64,000 nt of DNA from positions 1-64,000 of the forward strand of contig DASXTC010000082.1 of NCBI GenBank assembly GCA_036505635.1, given 5' to 3'. Position 1 is the first letter of the stretch. Each line of letters opens with the position of its first letter. Shown here piece by piece: positions 59,186 through 64,000 of this stretch. Origin of the DNA: DASXTC01 sp036505635 (GTDB lineage Bacteria > Acidobacteriota > Polarisedimenticolia > JACPZX01 > DASXTC01). A program made the position numbers and the translations under genes. Under the pieces are notes generated by a model. It had not been told where the DNA came from. It saw nothing but the letters and a program-made list of their open reading frames with translations, and ran no database searches.

Positions 59186-62155
59186 ATGCCCCCCGCCAGC
59201 AAACGCTCCACCGCCGCCAGGCCCCGGCGTCCCACGCCGATCTTCCAGGACCTCATGCGGCACCGGGTGCAGCACATCCTGCTGGTCTCAAGCCTTTACG
59301 ACTCGTTCATCCTCACCGAGGATGGCCAGGTCAACGAGGCGCTGATGCGCCAGTTCAGCGATCAGAACCTCAGCCAGAACCCCGACCTGATCCGCGTCAG
59401 CAGCGGGGCGGAGGCGCTGGCGGTCGCCGGCGAGGACGGCCGCTTCGACATGATCATCACCAGCATCCAGCTCGGCGACATGAACGCCGCGGAGCTGGCC
59501 CGGCGGGTGGAGGAGGCCGGTCTGGACATCCCGGTCGTCCTTCTGGCCTACAACAACCGGGAGCTGACCGAGTTCCTGAACCGGCATGGCCGCGGCGGCA
59601 TCGATCGCGTCTTCCTCTGGCAGGGGGACGTAAGGATCCTCCTGGCGATGGTCAAAGACCAGGAGGATCGACGCAACGTCCGATGGGACACCGGCCGGAT
59701 GGGCGTGCCCGCGATCCTCGTCGTCGAGGACAACATCCGGTTCTACTCGTCGTTCCTGCCGGTCATCTACACCGAGCTGATGCACCACTCCTACAGGCTC
59801 ATCTCGGAGGGACTCAATATCCCGCAGAAGATCCTCCGCATGCGGGCGCGACCGAAGATCCTCCTGTGCGAGACGTTCGAGACGGCCTGGAGCTACTTCA
59901 GGAAGCACGAGGAGAACATCCTGGGGATCCTCTCGGATTTCGAGTTTCCGCGCGAGGGCAGGCTCGACCGTCGCGCGGGAGTCGAGCTGGTGTCGCGGAT
60001 CCACAAGGTCCGCCCCGACATCCCCACCGTCATGCAGTCGAGCATCCCGGAGAACGAGGCGGTGGCCGCGGGCCTCAACGCCTCATTCCTGCTGAAAGGC
60101 TCCCCGGTGCTGCTGCACCGCCTGCGCGAGCTGCTCGTGGAGCAGTTCGGCTTCGGGGACTTCGTCTTCCGCATGCCGGACGGGACGGAGATCGACCGGG
60201 CCCGGGACCTGAGGAGCCTCGTGGAGAAGCTCAGGACCGTGCCGGCCGAGACCCTGGCCTACCACGGCGAGCGCAACCACTTCTCCATGTGGCTCAAGGC
60301 TCGCACGGAGTTCACTCTGGCCGAGAAGCTGCGACCGCGCAAGGTCTCCGACTTCCCCACCCTGGAGGACCTGCGTCAGGATCTGATCCGCTCCATCAGC
60401 GCGTACCGTCTGGCGCGGGACCGGACCGTGGTGGCCGATTTCGACCGGGACACCTACGACGCGTCGAGCAGCATCACCCGCATCGGCGCCGGCTCCCTGG
60501 GAGGCAAGGCCCGCGGGCTCGCCTTCGTGAACCGCCTGCTCCTGGAGACCGACGTGGCCTCGAGGTTTCCGGGGATCCGGATCTCGGTGCCCCCCGCCGT
60601 CGTGGTGGGCACCGACATCTTCGATCAGTTCCTGGACGAGAACCATCTCGGCGACTTCGCCTTGAGCTCCACGTCCGAGGAGGAGATCGAGGCCCGCTTC
60701 GCGGCCGCCTCCTTCCCCGAGCAGGCGCTCCGGGATCTGGATGCGTTCCTCCAGCGCGCCCGGCACCCCCTCGCGGTGAGGTCCTCGGGGCTGCTGGAGG
60801 ATTCGCCCAGCCAGCCCCTCGCCGGAATCTACCGGACCGTCATGGTCCACAACAGAGGCTCGGAGGAGCAGCGGCTGGCCGCGCTGGTCGCCGCCGTCAA
60901 GCGGGTCTACGCCTCGACCTTCTCCCGCCAGGCGAAGGCGTTTCTGGGGATGACGCCGTTTCGACTCGAGGAAGAGAAGATGGCGGTCATCCTCCAGAAG
61001 ATCGTGGGCATGCACCACGGCAGCCGCTTCTACCCCAGCTTCTCGGGCGTGGCCCGATCGCACAACTTCTACCCCATCGCCCCGATGAAGGCTTCGGACG
61101 GGATCGCCGCCGTGGCGCTGGGCCTGGGGCGCGCGGTGGTGGCGGGGGACGCCTGCCTGCGCTTCTGTCCCAGGTACCCGCGCCACGTCCCGGCGTTCTC
61201 GGACATCGACGGGTTCCTGAAGAACTCGCAGCGCGAGTTCTTCGCGCTCGACCTTTCGGCCCAGGCCCCGCGCTACGGCGAGGAAGGGGCGGAGCTGACG
61301 CGGCTCGGGCTGGCGGTGGCCGAGGCGGACGGGACCCTCGCGGCCCTCGGCTCGACCTACTCGCCGGAGGACCACACCATCTCCGACGGCATCGCGCGTC
61401 CCGGCGTGCGCCTCGTCAGCTTCGCCCCGATGCTCAAGCACGGGGTCTTCCCCCTCGCCCAGCTCCTCGACCTGCTGCTCGAGATCGGTTGCCAGGGGAC
61501 CGGGACCGACGTGGAGATCGAGTTCGCCGTGAACCTGTCGGTCCCCTCCGGCGAGTCTCCCGAGTTCGGGTTTCTCCAGATGCGCCCGCTGGCGCTTACC
61601 GGCGAGATGGAGGCCCTCGAGATCGGCGACCTGCCCGACCGCAGCCTGCTCTGCCGCAGCCGCTCCGTGCTGGGCCACGGCAAGCTGACCGACCTGCGCG
61701 ACCTGGTCGTGGTGGACTCCAACCGCTTCGACCGCCTGCGCAGCCTCGAGGTGGCCGAGCAGGTGGCGCGCATCAATGTTTCGCTGCAAGGTCAGGGGAT
61801 CCCATACGTGCTGATCGGCGTGGGACGCTGGGGCTCGATGGATCGTCACCTGGGGATTCCGGTGACCTGGAACCAGATCGCGGGCGCGCGCGTGATCGTC
61901 GAGTCGGGCTTCAAGGATCTGTGGGTCACACCGTCGCAGGGGACCCACTTCTTCCAGAACCTCACCTCGCTCAACGTGGGATACTTCACCGTCAACCCGC
62001 AGGCCGGCGAGGGGCTCATCGACTGGGACTGGCTCGCGGCCCGCCCCGCGCTCGAGGACACCGGCTTCGTGCGACACATCCGCCTCGACGAGCCGGTCAC
62101 GGTGATGATGAGCGGCAAGACGGGAGAAGGCGTGATCCTCAAGCCGCAGACATGA
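59186..62155 (+). CDS. PEP-synthase-like (PPDK N-domain) protein with two receiver-like domains
   Basis: This 989-residue protein has four parts. Residues 30-160 are a receiver-like fold in which the usual acidic residues are absent (HILLVSS; IITSIQ). Residues 172-345 are a second receiver with E181/D182, D251 (ILSDFEF), S285 and K304 (LLKGS) all in place. Residues 430-800 are the PPDK/PEP-synthase N-terminal ATP-grasp-type nucleotide-binding region (GSLGGKARGLA, AVRSSGLLEDSP, LQMRPL). The remaining ~185 residues (VLIGVGRWGSMDRHLGIP) are of unknown type. There is no phosphohistidine (swivelling) domain, so it cannot make PEP by the standard route. Confidence 0.85.
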   Translation: MPPASKRSTAARPRRPTPIFQDLMRHRVQHILLVSSLYDSFILTEDGQVNEALMRQFSDQNLSQNPDLIRVSSGAEALAVAGEDGRFDMIITSIQLGDMNAAELARRVEEAGLDIPVVLLAYNNRELTEFLNRHGRGGIDRVFLWQGDVRILLAMVKDQEDRRNVRWDTGRMGVPAILVVEDNIRFYSSFLPVIYTELMHHSYRLISEGLNIPQKILRMRARPKILLCETFETAWSYFRKHEENILGILSDFEFPREGRLDRRAGVELVSRIHKVRPDIPTVMQSSIPENEAVAAGLNASFLLKGSPVLLHRLRELLVEQFGFGDFVFRMPDGTEIDRARDLRSLVEKLRTVPAETLAYHGERNHFSMWLKARTEFTLAEKLRPRKVSDFPTLEDLRQDLIRSISAYRLARDRTVVADFDRDTYDASSSITRIGAGSLGGKARGLAFVNRLLLETDVASRFPGIRISVPPAVVVGTDIFDQFLDENHLGDFALSSTSEEEIEARFAAASFPEQALRDLDAFLQRARHPLAVRSSGLLEDSPSQPLAGIYRTVMVHNRGSEEQRLAALVAAVKRVYASTFSRQAKAFLGMTPFRLEEEKMAVILQKIVGMHHGSRFYPSFSGVARSHNFYPIAPMKASDGIAAVALGLGRAVVAGDACLRFCPRYPRHVPAFSDIDGFLKNSQREFFALDLSAQAPRYGEEGAELTRLGLAVAEADGTLAALGSTYSPEDHTISDGIARPGVRLVSFAPMLKHGVFPLAQLLDLLLEIGCQGTGTDVEIEFAVNLSVPSGESPEFGFLQMRPLALTGEMEALEIGDLPDRSLLCRSRSVLGHGKLTDLRDLVVVDSNRFDRLRSLEVAEQVARINVSLQGQGIPYVLIGVGRWGSMDRHLGIPVTWNQIAGARVIVESGFKDLWVTPSQGTHFFQNLTSLNVGYFTVNPQAGEGLIDWDWLAARPALEDTGFVRHIRLDEPVTVMMSGKTGEGVILKPQT

Positions 62156-63531
62156 GAATCAGGCTCGCCTTGCCGATCGTCGTGCTTTTCATCCAGGCGG
62201 AGACAACCCTCCACGCCGGCCCGCCCCCCGCGCCCCCCTCCGTCGCCGTTCCCGTTGACCGCGCCGTAATGGCCGCCCGCGTCCGCGACGAGCTCCTCCA
62301 CGCGTGGCGCGGGTACGAGCGGTACGCGTGGGGCCACGACGAGCTCAAACCCGTCAGCAGGACCCCACACGACTGGCACGGTGCGTCGCTCCTGATGACC
62401 CCCGTGGACGCCCTCGACACGCTGATCCTCATGGGGCTCGCCGGCGAGGCCGACCGGACGAAGGCTCTCATCGTCGAACGGCTCTCCTTCGACAAAGACA
62501 TCTCGGTGAAGTGTTTCGAGATCACGATCCGGCTGCTGGGCGGGCTCCTCTCCGGCTACCAGATGACCGGCGACGCGCGGCTGCTCCGGCTGGCTTCGGA
62601 CCTGGGGACGCGGCTCCTGCCCGCCTTCGAGTCCCCCACGGGGATGCCGTACATGTACGTCAACCTCAGGACGGGCGTGACGCGGGGCGCTCGGACGAAT
62701 CCCGCGGAGATCGGGACGCTCGTCCTGGAGTTCGGCGCCCTGTCGCGGCTCACGGGAAACCCGATCTTCCACGACAAGGCCAGGAATGCCCTCGTCCAGC
62801 TCTACAAGCGCCGCTCGCGGATCGATCTCGTGGGTTCGGAGATCAACGTCGAGACGGGGCGGTGGGCGGACCGCGCCAGCCACGTGGGCGGCGGTATCGA
62901 CTCGTACTACGAGTATCTCCTGAAGTGCTCGAGGCTCTTCGGCGACAAGGAGTGCGGGAGGATGTGGCGGACCAGCCGGCGCGCGATCAACAGGCGTCTG
63001 GCGGATGACTCGGGCGCGGGTCTCTGGTACGGGCAGGTCGACATGGTCACCGGCCAGCGTACGGCCACCGAGTTCGGGGCGTTGCACGCCTTCCTGCCGG
63101 CCGTCCTGGCTCTGGGTGGGGACCTGGGTCGGGCGCGGCGCCTCCAGGCATCGTGCTTCAGGATGTGGAGCCTCCACGGGATCGAGCCCGAGGTCATCGA
63201 CTACCGGACGATGGAGGTCATCCACGGCGGCTACCCCCTGCGCCCGGAGATCATTGAGTCGGCTTACTACCTCCACCGGTACACGAAGGACCCGCTCTAC
63301 CTGGAGATGGGTCGGACTTTCTTCGAGGCGCTCGCCACCCGCTGCCGGACCGACGCCGGCTACACGACCCTCGCGAACGTCGTCACCGGAGAGAAGGGGG
63401 ACCTGATGCCCAGCTACTTCCTGGCCGAGACGCTCAAGTACCTCTACCTCCTGTTCGCCCCCGACGAGACCCTGGACCTGGACGACGTCGTCTTCAACAC
63501 CGAGGCCCATCCCCTGCGTCGAGCGTGGTAA
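62152..63531 (+). CDS. GH47 class I alpha-mannosidase-like protein, exported
   Basis: This 459-residue protein has a signal peptide (ALPIVVLFIQAETTLHAG) and the (alpha/alpha)7 GH47 signature: AWGHDELKP, MTPVDALDTLILMGL, GALSRLTGNPIF, LRPEIIESAYYLHR and FNTEAHPLRRAW (the conserved Thr that holds calcium). Class I mannosidases trim alpha-1,2-linked mannose and are usually eukaryotic; bacterial members such as CkGH47 are few. ATG 62152 overlaps the upstream stop by 4 nt. The substrate in this bacterium is unknown. Confidence 0.9.
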   Translation: MRIRLALPIVVLFIQAETTLHAGPPPAPPSVAVPVDRAVMAARVRDELLHAWRGYERYAWGHDELKPVSRTPHDWHGASLLMTPVDALDTLILMGLAGEADRTKALIVERLSFDKDISVKCFEITIRLLGGLLSGYQMTGDARLLRLASDLGTRLLPAFESPTGMPYMYVNLRTGVTRGARTNPAEIGTLVLEFGALSRLTGNPIFHDKARNALVQLYKRRSRIDLVGSEINVETGRWADRASHVGGGIDSYYEYLLKCSRLFGDKECGRMWRTSRRAINRRLADDSGAGLWYGQVDMVTGQRTATEFGALHAFLPAVLALGGDLGRARRLQASCFRMWSLHGIEPEVIDYRTMEVIHGGYPLRPEIIESAYYLHRYTKDPLYLEMGRTFFEALATRCRTDAGYTTLANVVTGEKGDLMPSYFLAETLKYLYLLFAPDETLDLDDVVFNTEAHPLRRAW

Positions 63532-63555
63532 GCTGCCGCGTCACGCGGAGGCCCC

Positions 63556-64000
63556 ATGAGCCCATCTCGGAGAGACTTTCTGCGCACCTGCGGGGCGGGC
63601 GCCACGGCATGGGCCGCCGCCGGCCTCATACCGGGCGAGATCCTCGTCTCGCGCCTCGAGGCCGCTGAGTTGCCCCCCGACAAGCTGCGTGAGCTGGCCG
63701 CCTTCGCGCTCGAGCGGGCCCGCAAGGCCGGCGCCGGCTACGCCGACGTGAGGATCAACCGCTACCGCAGCCAGGTCGTCAGCCTCCGCTCGCAGCCGGA
63801 CTTCGCCACCGGGAAGCTCAACCACGTGCCGGCCGTCTCCGACTCGGAGAGCTTCGGGTTCGGGATCCGCGTCCTGGCCGAGGGGGCCTGGGGCTTCGCG
63901 TCGTCGAACCGGGTGGACCGCGACGAGATCGCGCGCGCGGCCGGCGAAGCGGTCGAGATCGCCCGGACGAACGCGGCCCTGCGCCTCTCCCCGGTGCGGC
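63556..64000 (+). CDS. TldD-like metalloprotease, Tat-exported (5' part only)
   Basis: The reading frame runs off the window. Residues 5-10 (RRDFLR) with a hydrophobic stretch (GATAWAAAGLIPG) form a twin-arginine signal. The following YADVRINRYRSQVVSLRS and ESFGFGIRVLAEGAWGFASSN match the TldD/PmbA family of metalloproteases. ATG 63556 has GGAGG upstream. Export by Tat is unusual for TldD, which is cytoplasmic in E. coli, but Tat-exported paralogues are known in other phyla. The active-site His/Cys region lies beyond the window. Confidence 0.88.
   Translation, partial: MSPSRRDFLRTCGAGATAWAAAGLIPGEILVSRLEAAELPPDKLRELAAFALERARKAGAGYADVRINRYRSQVVSLRSQPDFATGKLNHVPAVSDSESFGFGIRVLAEGAWGFASSNRVDRDEIARAAGEAVEIARTNAALRLSPVR

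Noticed and set aside
1..64000. CRISPR array, insertion sequence or prophage
   Set aside because: No repeat-spacer array, transposase, integrase or phage structural gene was seen in any part of the window.

Overview
This is a roughly 65-70 % G+C bacterial chromosome segment with about 44 protein genes on both strands. It has no rRNA, no CRISPR array and no recognisable tRNA. The organism has a type IV pilus system, an outer-membrane barrel, many Sec-exported proteins, and several secreted FG-GAP/VCBS, ASPIC/UnbV and thrombospondin-type-3 (TSP3) proteins. Together with the overall gene style this suggests an environmental Gram-negative lineage such as Acidobacteriota or a neighbouring phylum. 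That placement is inference; no marker gene in the window settles it.

Layout. 1-218 holds a strongly structured non-coding element. 219-1762 (-) is an ABC-2 exporter pair. 1836-2486 (+) is a membrane-protein gene interrupted by one in-frame TGA. 2608-3087 (-) is a DUF4149-like membrane protein. 3183-6863 (+) is a four-gene overlapping operon (epoxide hydrolase, amidohydrolase, ACT protein, B3/B4 tRNA-editing-like protein). 6973-8892 (+) holds pilT, with a duplicated N-terminal domain, and a small partner. 8912-12284 (+) is a GntR-ABC operon whose permease is fused to a beta-propeller; an operator-like palindrome lies at its promoter. 12275-17468 (-) holds a methyltransferase, two VCBS proteins and a trans-sulfuration enzyme. 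ada (+) is divergent from these. 18719-21688 (-) holds a DUF1059 protein, an Nth-like glycosylase and an S9 peptidase. 21802-23106 (+) is a NodB-like exported protein. 23108-31513 (-) is a tight operon led by a 1450-residue FG-GAP/ASPIC/TlpA/TPR fusion, followed by a beta-barrel, a membrane glycosyltransferase and a secreted protein. 31669-35472 (+) holds a helical secreted protein, a CRTAC1-like protein and a PLP decarboxylase. 35480-37660 (-) is a lower-G+C island (VOC protein and a second membrane glycosyltransferase). 37744-41573 (-) holds secreted proteins including a 22-residue-repeat solenoid and a pectate-lyase-like beta-helix. 41974-51582 (+) encodes a 3202-residue subtilisin-like surface protein. 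51610-57543 (-) holds an alkyladenine glycosylase, an Fn3/TSP3 protein, a helical TlpA protein, an MshEN protein and a small protein. 57726-64000 (+) holds gdhA, a two-receiver PEP-synthase-like protein, a GH47 mannosidase and the start of a Tat-exported TldD-like protein.

Themes. Several genes serve the cell envelope: secreted calcium-binding repeat proteins, two thioredoxin-like domains joined to helical repeats, two membrane glycosyltransferases and exported hydrolases. Two proteins (39882-41573 and 52211-53299) end in the same TSP3 segment followed by the same ~88-residue C-terminal domain, a good candidate for an undescribed sorting or anchoring tail. Three DNA-repair genes (ada, an Nth-like gene, an AAG-like gene) are scattered through the window. 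Some start codons lie 6-8 nt after a -10-like TANNNT box with no Shine-Dalgarno, which suggests leaderless mRNAs.
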